A DNA stretch of 64,000 nucleotides from the NCBI GenBank assembly GCA_002914845.1, contig JXTC01000005.1:579949-643948 (forward strand), in the 5' to 3' direction. The stretch is from Trema orientale (lineage: Eukaryota > Streptophyta > Magnoliopsida > Rosales > Cannabaceae). The notes under the pieces are model-generated. The model worked only from the letters and a program-made list of their open reading frames with translations, searched no databases and was not told where the DNA came from. This document shows, piece after piece, positions 36,901 through 48,717 of the stretch. The first letter of the stretch is position 1. Each line of letters starts with the position of its first letter. Position numbers and translations under genes: made by a program.

Positions 36901-39900
36901 AGTACATCAATACCCCGTTTGTTAAGCATATTTTCATAAATACTTATTTTTCGTTTTTATTTTGTAAATAGCTGTTTTTAATTTATAACTGCTTTAGAAA
37001 AATATATACCATAAGTACTTTTTACATGAAATATATAATATATGTGTTAAAGAGTATTTTTGGAACAAAATGAAAAAAAAAAGCTATTTATCTAATATAA
37101 GTCAAAAAATAGATAAAGCCAAAGGTCTTTATGTAATTTTTCAAAAAATTTCAATCCCGGATTTTGGAATTATTTGAAAAATCTCAGACTTTAATTAGAA
37201 AAATACCACTTTTAAAAGTATTTAGACAAATACGAATTTTTTATTAACTGATGAGATACTTGAAGTAACCATCAAGTTATCTGAGGTAACTTGATAAGTT
37301 ACCTGAAATAACTAGATTGGTTACCCCAAGTAACCTAACTAATTACCTCGAATATTATTAAAACATAGTAATTTTGAAGAAAAAGTTATACTTTCTAAAT
37401 ATTTATTAAAAGTTTTATTTTTCTAAAAATATTTTTTAAAAGTGATATTTTTCTAAAATATTTTCCAAACAACTTGGCCCATTCAGGATTTTTAAATTTG
37501 TAATTTAGGCTTGGAATTTTGAAAGAAGCCCGAGGATTTATGGTGAATCACAATTGAGTATTTGTAAGAAATAGCCTTTTTTTAGATCAATTTAAAAAAT
37601 AATTATTATTTTTAGCTATTTAATAAAAGACTGTTTTATAAATTTATTTTGATAAATAGTCCTTTTCTAGTTGATCTATTTTTTAATAGGGTAAATCAAT
37701 TTTTGAAAAAGTAAATCAATTTTCAAAAATAAATCAATATATTTTAATATACTAAATAAAGTAAATCAATTTTTTATAAAGTAAACCAATTTTTCAAAAA
37801 GTAAATTAATTTTTTTAAAAATAAATAAATCAATTTTTAAAAAATAAATCAATATATTTTGATATACTAAATATGAAAAAATGACCATTTTTAAATAATT
37901 TTCAAAATTCGGCTATTTTTGAACTATGGTTGAAAAACGGTTATTTTGCAAACTATGCTCTAAAATTCGGCCACTGGCTAAAAAGCTTCTCACAATTTCA
38001 CGGACACTTATTTTTGTGATATTTTCAGAAATAGCAAAACTTAATATAGGTATTTGTGATTTACCAACCGATTTTAAGCTTTTAGAAAATTGGCAGTTTT
38101 ATCTCATATAATTTTTATTATAACTCAATTACTATAAAAATTAGGGAAACAAAAGTGTAGAAAAGAAGATTATTTTACAAATAAAAATTTCTAAGAAACT
38201 TATAACTAAAAAATAATTACAAAAATAAAAGATCTAAGCACCAACGGTGGGGTTAAGTAGCCAAATACCACTTTTTAAGATGCATAAATCAAACTTGACA
38301 ATAGTGGTGTAGAAGGTCCAATTTTCGGGTGAATTAGTTAATGCACACATGTGGTTAAATGACTCTCTAACCACATCACATATTTAATGACTAGTTAAGT
38401 GGTTAAATCTAATTAAGAAGTAAAATTTATTCATTATATTAAAAAAAAAGTGTTTCCATAACTGCAATGGGGCGGTTTCCGAGGTTAAGTGGAGATTTTT
38501 ACATCCTAGTTAACAAAGAAAACCTTTTTATGCTAAAAAGAAAAAGTGTTATAAATTAGAACAAAGAAATGGCTATTGTAAATAATTAATTTGGTCTAGT
38601 AAGTGTAACAAGTTTATATTTTTCCCCCCAAAAGTGACTAATTCTAAACCATTTTCCTCCTCTCTTTTCTGTTCCACCAAAAGTGACATGAATTTTTAAC
38701 AATGTAATTTTAAATTGTGTATCCTACTTTGAAATAGATAGATGTGATTTAGAATTATACTTTATTTACCACAATTTAGTTGTGCCAAAAGTTACTATTT
38801 ATTATAATGCAGAATTTAACATTAACAATTAATATTTGAATTTTTTTTTTCCGCCAGTCATTAATTGTCATCTAAATTCACACATCATTGAAATGATGAA
38901 TTCATAAATAATAAATAAATAAAAATGACAAAATGTGTACCCCTCTCTCTCGCGCTCCCTCCCTCCGCGCCCTCCCTGCGGAAGGATGTTTTGCACCTAG
39001 TTGGTCAATTAGTAGCCTAATGGCATAGGAGGCTCTCCTTCATAATTTTTCATAAATATGGCCCTTACACCTAGTTGGTCAAATACCTTATTTTTTTTTC
39101 TCTTGAACGAAAGTATATCAAGTATTTTGCTATATATAGTATATGTAGTCCTAATTTCTCCATTATATTATGGATATTTAGGGACAATGTGAACGATTTT
39201 GTATAGCGTGAGAGATATAAAATCATTTTGTACCATTTTTCTTCGTTCCTACTTCCTAGAGTGAAAGACTCTCGTATTTTGATGAATTAACCACACATTT
39301 TTTCTGTATGATTTACCATTTTCTTTTTGTTCATTTGTATATATTTTTTATCGATTTGTAATCAAGAGTTAGGGTTTAATTCATACATAAGAAATGAAAA
39401 ATGATAGCTAGATTTTTTTTTTTTGAAGGAAAATATAGCTAGTTTCGGCTGCATTTAGCAAAAAAAGAAAAGAAAAAAAGGAATAGAAAAATAAGATTCA
39501 ACAAGCAACCACATATATAATGAAGATCAATACTTCTCTAAAGCTTTCATTTTTTTTTTGTTCATTTGTATATATTAATTATCGATTTGTAATCAAGAGT
39601 TAGGGCTTAATTAATTCGAATTCATACATAAGAAATGCTAGTTTCCGTTTATCCCGGGGNGTCCTGAATATCACATAGCCCTACTAGTTTTCCTTTTCCT
39701 TCATTTTTTTGCTGGATTAATAGCACGAATGTTTATTAATTAATTTGCAGAGAAGTTCACATATGATGAAGTACCATAGATGTACTTGTGACTCGTCCAG
39801 CTAGCTAGTACTTGTCTCATGTAAGTTCTCAACGGATGACTATCGCCGCGTCTGCCAATCCACAGCCATCTCTTGTCTTAATCACTCGCATGCATAGAAA

Positions 39901-40064
39901 CACGTACTCCCCCTAACTAGTTTCTTCCATTTCAAACTCTTGACAACTCGCATATACATCTCCCCTTCACTCCTTCGGATACATTGTTAACTCAAACGAC
40001 GACAATATTTCCATATACGACAAAAACACACCAACATATATAATATTTCGTCTCTATTCTATTC
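36901..40064. other. Intergenic region upstream of vicilin
   Basis: No gene recognised. It contains a foldback-like AT-rich stretch at about 37140-37470, with the same GATATTTTTCTAAAA style arms and TTACC/GGTAA core as the 16 kb cluster. It also has a short tandem array of GTAAATCAATTTTT units (about 37686-37860), a CT/GC-rich patch at 38940-38985 and a single N at 39660. Confidence 0.5.
39318..39643. repeat. Direct duplication of ~95 bp
   Basis: The block at 39318-39412 (TTCATTTGTATATATT, ATCGATTTGTAATCAAGAG, ATACATAAGAAATG) recurs at about 39548-39643 with a few substitutions and a small insertion. The two copies are separated by about 135 bp. Confidence 0.7.
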
Positions 40065-40221
40065 CACGTGATGAGTAAGTGGGACGCCGTGACTCGTATC
40101 TGCTTTAAGCCAGACACGTCAGCCTCAGCCATGCAAGACACTGGTCACCTTGCATGTTAAACCATTACTCCACATCGCCAAATGTAGTAGCTTCTTCAAT
40201 CTTCGTATACCTCTATATATA
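40065..40221 (+). promoter_or_regulatory. Seed-type promoter of vicilin
   Basis: A G-box CACGTG lies at 40065-40070 and another ACGT core in ACACGTCA near 40115. Two RY elements lie at 40130-40135 (CATGCA) and 40151-40156 (TGCATG). A TATA box TATATATAC is at about 40213-40221, about 75 bp before the ATG. RY plus G-box/ABRE is the classic target set of ABI3/FUS3/LEC2 and bZIP factors in seed-storage promoters (established). Use of these sites here is inferred. Confidence 0.7.
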
Positions 40222-40292
40222 CTTCACTATTCTGTATGACCATCCTCACGGCCACCTAAAAGAAAAACCAAAAAGCTTTATACGTCTCAATC

Positions 40293-43028
40293 ATGGCGAT
40301 CAGGACTTTGCTACTCTTGTCTCTCTTCCTAGCCACCGTAACCTCTTTAGCTTTCGCATACGAAGAAGCCGGAGGCGGCGGCGACGGAGGAAGGGAGCGG
40401 GAGCTGCGGCGGGAACTCGAGCAGTGCCAGCAGCGTTGCCAGACCCAACATAGGGAGAAACAACAGCAGCAGCAGTGCCAGAGAAGATGCCAGCAGCAGT
40501 ACGAGGAACGACGACGAGAAGAAGAGGAACGACAAGAAAGAGAGCGTCGTCGTCGTGACGAGAACGTGGACGAGTTGAATCCTCGGGAGCCGGAACGAGA
40601 AGAGCTCCAGAGGTGTCAACAGACTTGCGCCCAGAGGTTCCAGCAGCGCGGCCAGGAGAGACAGCTCTGCGAGAGGAGGTGCCAAGAGAGGTACGAAGAG
40701 CAGAGGAGAGAACGACAAGAAAGAGAGCGTGGGAGAGACTTCGATGTCGTTGAGCTCAATCCTCACCATCGTGACGACCCGCAACGACGATTCGAGGAGT
40801 GTCAGCAGAGCTGTCGCAGGCAGCACTCGAGGGACCAGAGACAGTTCCAAGAGTGCCAACAGAGGTGCCAAGAGAGGTACGAGGAGGAGAGAGGAGAACG
40901 ACAAGAGAGAGAGCGTCGTGGCGGCGGCGACCGCGACGCTGAGGTGAACCCTCAGCGTCGTGACGAGCCGCAGCGACGCTTCGAGGAGTGTCAGCGGAGT
41001 TGTCAGAGGCAGCAGACGAGGGACCCGAGGCAGGCACAGGAGTGCCAGCAGAGGTGCCGAGAGCAATACGAGGAGGAGAGGCGGAGACAGGAGAGGGAAC
41101 GGCGAGACGAGTATGACGTGGAGGGCAGAGAGACGCGGTGGGAAGAGGGCAGAGAGAGGCAGTGGGAGGGGCAGAGAGAGAGTAGGGACAACCCTTATCA
41201 CGTCCACTCTCACAGACTCCAATCGCGGTTCAGAACCGATGAGGGCCACTTCAGGGTTCTGGAGAAGCTGTCAGAGAGGTCTGAGCTTCTTCGGGGACTT
41301 GAGAACCACCGCTTGGCTGTTCTAGAGGCTGCTCCCAACACCTTTGTTGCTCCGCACCATTGTGATGCTGACGCTGTCTTCGTCGTCACTAGGGGTATAT
41401 ATATATATATATATATATATATTCTATTGTCGTTTTTGAAGATTAGGAAGTTGAAAATTGTAGTCGTGTTTTTAACTTTGACATATTGATTACATGCAGG
41501 GAGGGGTACCATCAGTATTGTGAGGCAGAACAACAAAGAGTCTCACAACATTGAACGATCCGATGTAGTTGCTGTCCCTGCGGGATCTACCGTCTACTTG
41601 ATCAACCAAGACAACACTGAGCGTTTGCAGATAGTGAAGCTTGTCACTCCTGTCAACATCCCCGGCCAGTTTGAGGTAAACTAGTCGTAACATTTAGCGG
41701 ACCCTTTTCCGTTAATATAAGGGCAAGATTACTAGTCCCCCTAGAAGAGTTCGGAGTTTGAGGTAACTAATAATTGTGATATTTAGCAAATTAATTTCCA
41801 TTACACGTTAGTGAACATGTTAATGTGGTCCATTACGTATTAGTAAGAGCATATAACTAACTATATGGTAAATCTGATAGTGACATAAAGAACTTGTAAT
41901 TGGGTGCAGGAGTACTTCCCAGCTGGATCAGGAGAAAATCCTCCGTCATATTTCGGCGCATTCAGTACCAACGTCCTTAGGCNTTGATGACCTGAATTGG
42001 GTTTTGATTTGTGTTACTTGCAGGCCACGGAAGAACAGATAGAGAGGCTCATTGGAGAACAGAGGCAGGGACAGAGGGAAGTCCAAAGGCAGGGGTATGT
42101 CAAGAAAGCCTCACAGGAGCAACTCAGGGCCTTGAGCCAGCACGCTACTTCACCTAGAAGACGAGGCCGTGAGTCTAGTGGCCCCATCAGCCTCCAACAG
42201 CAGTCTCCTTTATACAGCAACGACTATGGCAAGTTCTACGAGGTTAACCCTGAGCAGAACAAGCAACTCAAGAATATGGATGTTTTGGTCAACTGGGCTG
42301 AACTCAGACAAGTAAATAAACCATTTTACTTGTATTAAAACAAAAGATTCTAATTTCTTAAAAGAGTATTTTCATGTTGTTTGATGAAATAATTAATGTC
42401 TCTGTACACATTTGCAGAATTCTATAATGGTGCCTCATTACAACTCTAAGGCAACAATTCTAGTTTTGGTTGTGGAAGGAACAGGACGCATAGAAATGGC
42501 TTGTCCTCACCTCTCAAGACAGAGACAACAGAGAGGAGGACAACAAGAGGAAGAATCTCAAAGCGGACGATATGAGAGGGTCACTGCCCAGCTCTCAACG
42601 GGGGACGTTTACATCATCCCGGCAGGTCATCCAGTAGCCGTCGTGGCCTCCGGTAGCCAGACTCTCCGCATGGTCGGGTTTGGTGTCAATGCCCGGAACA
42701 ATGAGAGGAACTTCATTGCTGGTAACCAAGAAAGTTGACTTAGTAAAAACATCAAAAACCTATCTGCATGAGTACTTGATACATGTTGTTATAATCTGGC
42801 TTTTGATAATGTTGACACGCAGGGAAAGACAACATAATCAAGCAATTGGAGAGAGAAGCAAAGGAACTTGCCTTTAACATGCCAGGAAGAGAGGTTGAGC
42901 AGATATTCAACCAGCAGCCAAAAATGTCTCATTTCGTGCCTCAAGATCAGAGTCAGCAGCAGCAGGAGGAGGGACGCAGCAGAAGCCACCCTTTGGCGTC
43001 AATTTTGAACGTGGCCGCATTTGCCTAA
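40293..43028 (+). CDS. 7S vicilin-like storage protein with CxxxC N-terminal repeats
   Basis: Seed storage globulin with two cupin domains, of the vicilin-like antimicrobial peptide type known from macadamia and walnut (family knowledge). Exons: 40293-41394, 41500-41675, 41910-about 41982, 42024-42311, 42418-42721, 42823-43028. Residues 1-22 form a signal peptide ending SLAFA. Next come four CxxxC-(10-12)-CxxxC modules rich in Arg, Gln and Glu. Cupin 1 covers NPYHVHSHRLQSRF to the IPGQFEEYFPAGSG segment. Cupin 2 includes MVPHYNSKAT and DVYIIPAGHPVAV. The protein ends PLASILNVAAFA. A poly(A) signal AATAAA lies at 43195-43200. Anomaly: exon 3 runs into a single N at 41983, then in-frame TGA and only ~37 nt before the next acceptor. 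The end of exon 3 and most of intron 3 therefore look lost to an assembly gap. Intron 1 opens with a (TA)n run. Confidence 0.92.
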
Positions 43029-44718
43029 GCAAAAAAAGGTGTTTGTAATGTTATATGGTGTAAGCGTGTAAAGGATCAGACTGGTTTTGGCGTTTTTTGT
43101 TGTACCTAACGTGTGAGCTCATGTTACTGTGAGCCTAGCTTTTGTGTGTAAACAGTGATAAAAAGGAGAGCTGTAGCTTTCTGCATCATATATAAATAAA
43201 AAGAAAATGAAGGGTTTCTGTTTTCTTTTCTACCTTGAAGTCTCCATATCTAGTATGAAATTCCAAAATAGGAAGTCTATTTTGCCCCATTTTCTTTTGG
43301 CAAAACATCTTAATACTAACCAAAAGAGAATCCTTAATTCCCTAATAAGCAAAACCCACTGCCTTTTAAATCCTTGTACATATTAAGCAAAAACCCAATG
43401 CCTTATAAAACACATTAATAACCCACTACATCCATCATCAATGTTTTATTAAAGCTTATATATACCAGTGATATGAGCCAAACTCTAGTAGTACCTTCTT
43501 TCACCTTCTTCTGCTTATTTCTCTGCTATGTCACAGGGTTTGAATAAATGAAAAATAAGCTTTGTAGTAAGATACCCAGCCAAAAAAAGTTGAAAAAAAA
43601 AAAAGAGGCTTTGTAGCAAGATTGCGTTGTAATGCAGCTGATCTTATTGATGATATATGTAAATTCCTTTTGTTCAATGACAAATAAAATTTTTCATAAT
43701 ACAACAATGGTAGACAAAGCCAAACGGCATAGGAAGGGTAAAAGAAGCAATGCAAGATTTATATACATACATATATATAAATATATACCAGAAAAAGTCT
43801 AGTAATTTTCGTGTGGCCTTAGAATATTTTAAAACTCGTAATGCTTATACACAGAGCTATATACATTAGTTATAAACACAATGCATATAATCTCATAACA
43901 GAATAGAACATTTTTATTAAGGAGCTATCATAATTATTGTTTTGTAGTGGGTTTCTTGCCATATCAATTAATTTCACGGTAATGGTCGAGTGGAGACACC
44001 ATTTTAATAAGGCTTTGACTATTTTGAGACAATTTTTCTGAATTCAAGCTGAAACCCTTTTGAAGTAACGCCTGAAAATCCCAAGTAAAGCCTATAGAAT
44101 TCGTTGTTATGGTTACAGTACTCAAGCAGACTGATGGTAGCTACCTAATGATAACCCTCTCCTAATAATATTTTTTTTCCTGAAAATGAATAATAGTGTA
44201 AATTAACAGGAATCTGTGTCATATTAATCCGCATGTATATGTAGTAATTGTTACTTAATACTTCTTTTTTCTTCTTCTAACAAGGAGGTTTGGCTAAGAC
44301 ATATGTAGTGTTACTAACCATAATAATAAGAGACCATATTAGAAATGAAAAATTAAGAGAATCAATAATATACATATGTACATATATATTTTGTCTTTAC
44401 AAAGATTTACATGACAATCCGCGAGCACGTTTCAACAAATAGAACGCATGATGCATGCGTATGGTATTTGTCTCAAGTTTTGGTGTTAAAAGGAAGCAGT
44501 AATGACTACATGTTCTCGAGTCATATCAATCCTGAAAAATCATCAAGAAGGATTTTGTCATTAATATAACTTTCACAGTGTATATCCTGGAAATCAGTCA
44601 ATTTAATTAGCCAATAGATCAACTATTTGAAGCCCTCAAGGGCCCCAAAGTCCTCCCCTCTACCACTCCTTCCAAACCCTTTTTTATTCCCTTCTGTTGT
44701 ATATTGCAAGAACTAAAA
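43029..44718. other. Vicilin 3' flank and intergenic DNA
   Basis: No gene recognised. The promoter side of the next gene contains an RY-type ATGCATGC at about 44451-44458. Confidence 0.5.
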
Positions 44719-45354
44719 ATGGCCAAGTTCTCTGCTTCCTCTTGGTTGCTTCTAGCTTTCCTTGTATACATTTCAGGTTAGTACTATATAGCATATACAT
44801 ATACATCTAACATCTAGTGATTTTGAATCGCGTTTCTGGACAAGGATGTTTTCTTCTTTACTCTTGGTAAATCACTATACATATCCTTTCCAGTATGGTA
44901 CCTTTAATCAAAGAGATTATTAAAGCCTTGTTCAGGGTTATCAAAATCCATGTCTAAAAAGAACAATGCTTTTATATAGCCCATCTAGTTGAGTCAACAG
45001 ACTTGTGCATAACACCTTCCCTTATTTCATTCTTTTGTCTATTTTTCTAATGTGAAGTGAAAACTGCCATACTACCCCATACTACCTTTTGTGGGAGGGT
45101 GTTCCTTGGCGGTTCTCGGCGGTGGCTGTCCCAACATCACGGCGCGCCGAATGACATGTGCACCTTGCTACCGCGGAGTTGGCCGCGTCGCCCCCTGCTG
45201 TCTAGCTGACGGCGGAGGTATACCGTTCAAATCATGCGTCTGCTCGTTCTCAGGAGGTGCCCCATGTCCTCCACGGGGTCCACCCCATTGTCCCAACACC
45301 CAGGCTGAGGCTACTGCTACCTTTCTGATCAGTAATACAACTCATCATGTGTAG
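44719..45354 (+). CDS. Small secreted cysteine-rich protein, unrecognised family
   Basis: Two exons: 44719-44776 and about 45098-45354, 315 nt, 104 aa. Exon 1 encodes MAKFSASSWLLLAFLVYIS, a signal peptide, and ends at TCAG|GTTAGT. Exon 2 opens after GGGAG. The mature part has ten cysteines in the order C, C, C, C, CC, CxC, C, C, with Gly/Pro-rich spacers (GGGCPN, APCC, SCVCSF, PPRGPPHC) and a hydrophobic tail. The CC and CxC recall the eight-cysteine lipid-transfer motif, but the spacing after CxC is too short for a normal LTP. It may be an apoplastic defence or seed peptide. GC content rises sharply in exon 2, as in real coding DNA. The exon 2 acceptor is inferred. Confidence 0.6.
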
Positions 45355-45689
45355 AGGAAATTAATGTGTATGTATTTGAATAAGGATCATATTGGAATTA
45401 ATCTTATGTCTAGTGTTACATGATATGGTAATAGTGTACTGAAAGTTCCGAATCTTAGAAATGATAGTTTTTTCTAGTACTGTCTAATACATGTTGCTTG
45501 CAAGAAACCCTCTTTGTTAAAAAATTTGATTAATCCCCCAGTGTCTCATAATCTCGTTCCACCATGGTCTGTACTCAGAATGCCACACTAAAAAAGCTAG
45601 GATATTATAATTAGGAAACATGTAGTAATTATGCGAAGCGAATTATTTAGCTCTTCTTTAGAAGGATATACATAACAATCCATATAGCA
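45355..45689. other. 3' flank of Cys-rich gene
   Basis: Presumed 3' UTR and spacer. No other feature seen. Confidence 0.4.
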
Positions 45690-46040
45690 AACCATGAACA
45701 AGGATATGGCATTATTTGTCTCAACTTTTCCAGGGGTCAAAAGGAAACAGTAATGAATGTATCTTTCAAGGACAGACTTATTAAGTAATAGAGAGTCCTG
45801 AAATATCAATAAGGATCCTAATGGTTAGTATTTCTTCCATAAATTTACATCGTGGGAATCACAGATCAAATTAGGAGCAAAGAAATCTACTATTTTGACC
45901 TATAAAAGCTCCCCCAAATTCCCTCCCTACCACACTATCAAACCATTTTATATTCCCTTTTGTTGTTCCCAGGAACTGAAAATTGGTCAAGTGGTCCTCC
46001 TCTTCGTTTGTTCCAGCCCTTCGTGTATGCATTTCAGGTA
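45690..46040 (+). pseudogene. Decayed duplicate of Cys-rich gene promoter and exon 1
   Basis: About 330 bp parallels 44450-44780. Matching landmarks include TTGTCTCAA, AAAAGGAA-CAGTAATGA, TCCTGAAA, CCCTCCCTACCAC, TTATATTCCCTT, GGAACTGAAAAT, GTCAAGT and a terminal GCATTTCAGGT matching the exon 1 donor. The start codon position reads ATT instead of ATG and the signal-peptide frame is disrupted. No exon 2 copy follows. Confidence 0.65.
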
Positions 46041-46834
46041 TATTACTATATAATATATGCATATACATATATATATATATATATAAACAATGCTAGGCAC
46101 TCAAAAATTTGTACAAAGAACTTACACAAAAAATATAGTCAACCTTTCAAGATCGCTTCTTATTTTTTTATAATGAATATTGAAGTACGAAACTAGTTAA
46201 CAACGAGATCATACATCTCGATATGAAATCTATGTTATGTAATTAAAATAAATGAACGAACACATAATTTTCTTTTAGAACAATACCGCTGTAGGACATC
46301 AATGGCACCCGGTATCATAATGACATATCAATCCGTCACTAAGTGGTTCTAATTGATAAATTTGATCCCACATGACTTCACCTAAAGTCTAATTATAATT
46401 AGTACATCTCATGTGGTACTTAGCACTAAATGGTGCCCCAATGTCTACTTTCATTGAGTCTCTTTTATTAACGAGAATTATTTACAGAAGATTATAGAGC
46501 AAGATTTTCTTATAATTGTCTCGAATTATATGCTGACGTCTCTTTCAAATCCCCTAAGTCCTAATCCACGTGATCATGGATTGGAGCCCATTGGTCTTGG
46601 CAAAGAGTGATACGGAAATTGATCTGCTCACTAGGAAAGGTCCACGCTGGTGCTGGCGAAGTGACCTGGTCGCAACTCGCAAGTCACCAGCTGGTGAAAA
46701 ATGTGCATAACACTTAATTTGCACTTATACCCTTAGATTAAGGTGTATGATTATAGCCAGATGTGATTTTCATTCATATAAAAAAAATTTTGGGTGGGGT
46801 GGAATGAAGGTCACACTTCATAGCACTTTTACCT
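46041..46834. other. Intergenic DNA, nothing recognised
   Basis: AT-rich with (TA)n at about 46067-46084. A slightly GC-richer stretch at 46570-46700 has no supported coding frame. Confidence 0.4.
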
Positions 46835-47165
46835 ATAAAAACCAAAAATAATTAAAAAATACAAGGATAGATTTTTTTTCGTACAATTTTTATCAGAAAT
46901 ATCATTTTTGAAAATTTTTTTAGAAAAATACCATTTTTAAAATAGTTACTAGGTACCAGTTTCTAAAAACTGGTTACCAATTATCAGTTATACCTGTTAT
47001 AAATACTTTTGGTTACTAGTTACCAGTTTCTAAAAACTGGTTACCAGTTAATAGTTACCATTTTAAAAAATAATATTTTTCTAAATACTTTTTAGATAGT
47101 GGTATTTTTCTAATAAAAACCGTACCAGACCTAAAAAGACATAGGCCACCATATTTTTTAAAGTG
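46835..47165. repeat. Foldback (long palindrome) repeat
   Basis: Two arms of roughly 150 bp are imperfect reverse complements around a centre near 47000. The inner arm sequence TTTCTAAAAACTGGTTACCA occurs on both sides. The outer arms contain ATTTTTCTAA/TTAGAAAAATA and the CCGTACC/CGTAC motif. It belongs to the same family as 16060-17000. A transcript would fold into a long hairpin. Confidence 0.65.
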
Positions 47166-48717
47166 TCTTATAGAAAAATGATTGATTGTCCGATATACAT
47201 GTTTATATACCAAGTGTTAAATATTATATATCAAGTATAAAAATTTATATATTCAGTACATTAATTGAAATTGGTAGATTAGTATATTTATCAAGTGTAA
47301 AAATATATATACTTAGACATTTAGTTATAAAATTTAAAAAGTGGACATCTATTTAATTAAATTTAAAAAATTAGTTATCTACTAAAATTTCTCTTTTTCA
47401 AAATTTTTTCTAAAAATGTCGTAAAAAGCCCAATTTCCCATAGTTTAAGCCTCAAGGGCATGTTGAAACAGTTTCATAGATTCAGGGGGTCCTTTTATTT
47501 TATTTTATTTTTTAATGAAATTTTCCTTAAAAAGGAAATTGTGGTACAGGGTTAAGTTAATCATAAACCAATGAAATCAACTAAATTAAAGCAAACCGTT
47601 TTGTTTTGATTTTATTTTTTATTTTTTATTTTATCTCCATACTTGGTTCAGTTTTGGTTTAGATTTTTCTTTCTCTTTTTTTCAAACTACGGGTGTGGTT
47701 GTTGAAACCAAACGTGATTTAACATTTTGTGTCAGAAATAACGAAAGTATCATTAGGATTAACAAAGTCAATATAAATTCTACTCATTTGTCCAATTGAT
47801 TCGGTCAAAATTAATAGATAAAAGGCAAAATTACTCTTGCTTCGAACTCATAACCAAACGAACACTAACTAATAAAAGAAAAGAAAAAAGAAAAGCAAGA
47901 AAGCAAATGGCATTGGGTAAGAAATGATAAGAAATATAAGATTTAAACCATAAAATTCTTACATATTTGAATTTATTTATTTTTACTTTACTTATTTAGT
48001 TAGTATTTGGGTATGGTATTAGTCAGTTAGTCATCTTTTTTCAAAGAAAGTCATTTCATCTTTGACTAAACTAGACGAATGAGTGAAAGTTGCTTCAATT
48101 TATTAATCCAATGAGATTTTTTTGTTAAATGTGAAAATTGGATGTAATTATACTCTTTGTCTGAACATTTTGTAGTAGACCGTTGTATATTTGTATCAAA
48201 ATGTGTGACATATATGTTTTAATTTTATAAATCTATATAAATGCCAAAAAAGAAAAAAAAGTTGGCCACAAATTTGCCAATATAAAAAGGAAAAAAAAAG
48301 ATGAATTGCAAAAGACATAAGTTATTACATTATCCATGTGCAAGTAAAAACAAAAAAGAAAATATCCATCTCAAAATTTTCATCCAATATCCTTTGATAA
48401 TATTGTTTTTTTTTTTTTTTTTTTTTCTCGTTTTTGTTTTGCTTTTGGGTTAAAACAAAACAAAACGACTTGCCGCATTCCCAAAAACTTTTAATGTCGT
48501 GTATAACTCAAAACAGAAACGACATAGTGGATAGTAGTATCCAGTAATAGAATACAAAAATGGTGTGAACCAAACACAACGCAAAAACTTGTTCCTCAAG
48601 AAGAGAACTGGAGAAGTCGCTTAAATAAATAACAATTCTCGCTTTCTTCCTCACAAAACAACGAAGCAAAACCCATTCTCACTTCTCAGTCTCAGATCAA
48701 CGAAGAAGAAGACGAAG
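47166..48717. other. Intergenic region upstream of proteasome gene
   Basis: AT-rich with T and A homopolymers (48406-48426) and no gene. The last ~150 bp should be the PBD leader and promoter. No clear TATA box is seen. Confidence 0.5.

Noticed and set aside
40347..41249. Long open frame antisense to vicilin exon 1
   Set aside because: It is a mirror of the Arg/Gln/Glu-rich, low-complexity coding strand; no family features.
44719..45354. Calling the Cys-rich gene a standard lipid-transfer protein
   Set aside because: It has ten cysteines and only about seven residues between CxC and the next Cys, against roughly twenty or more in true LTPs.
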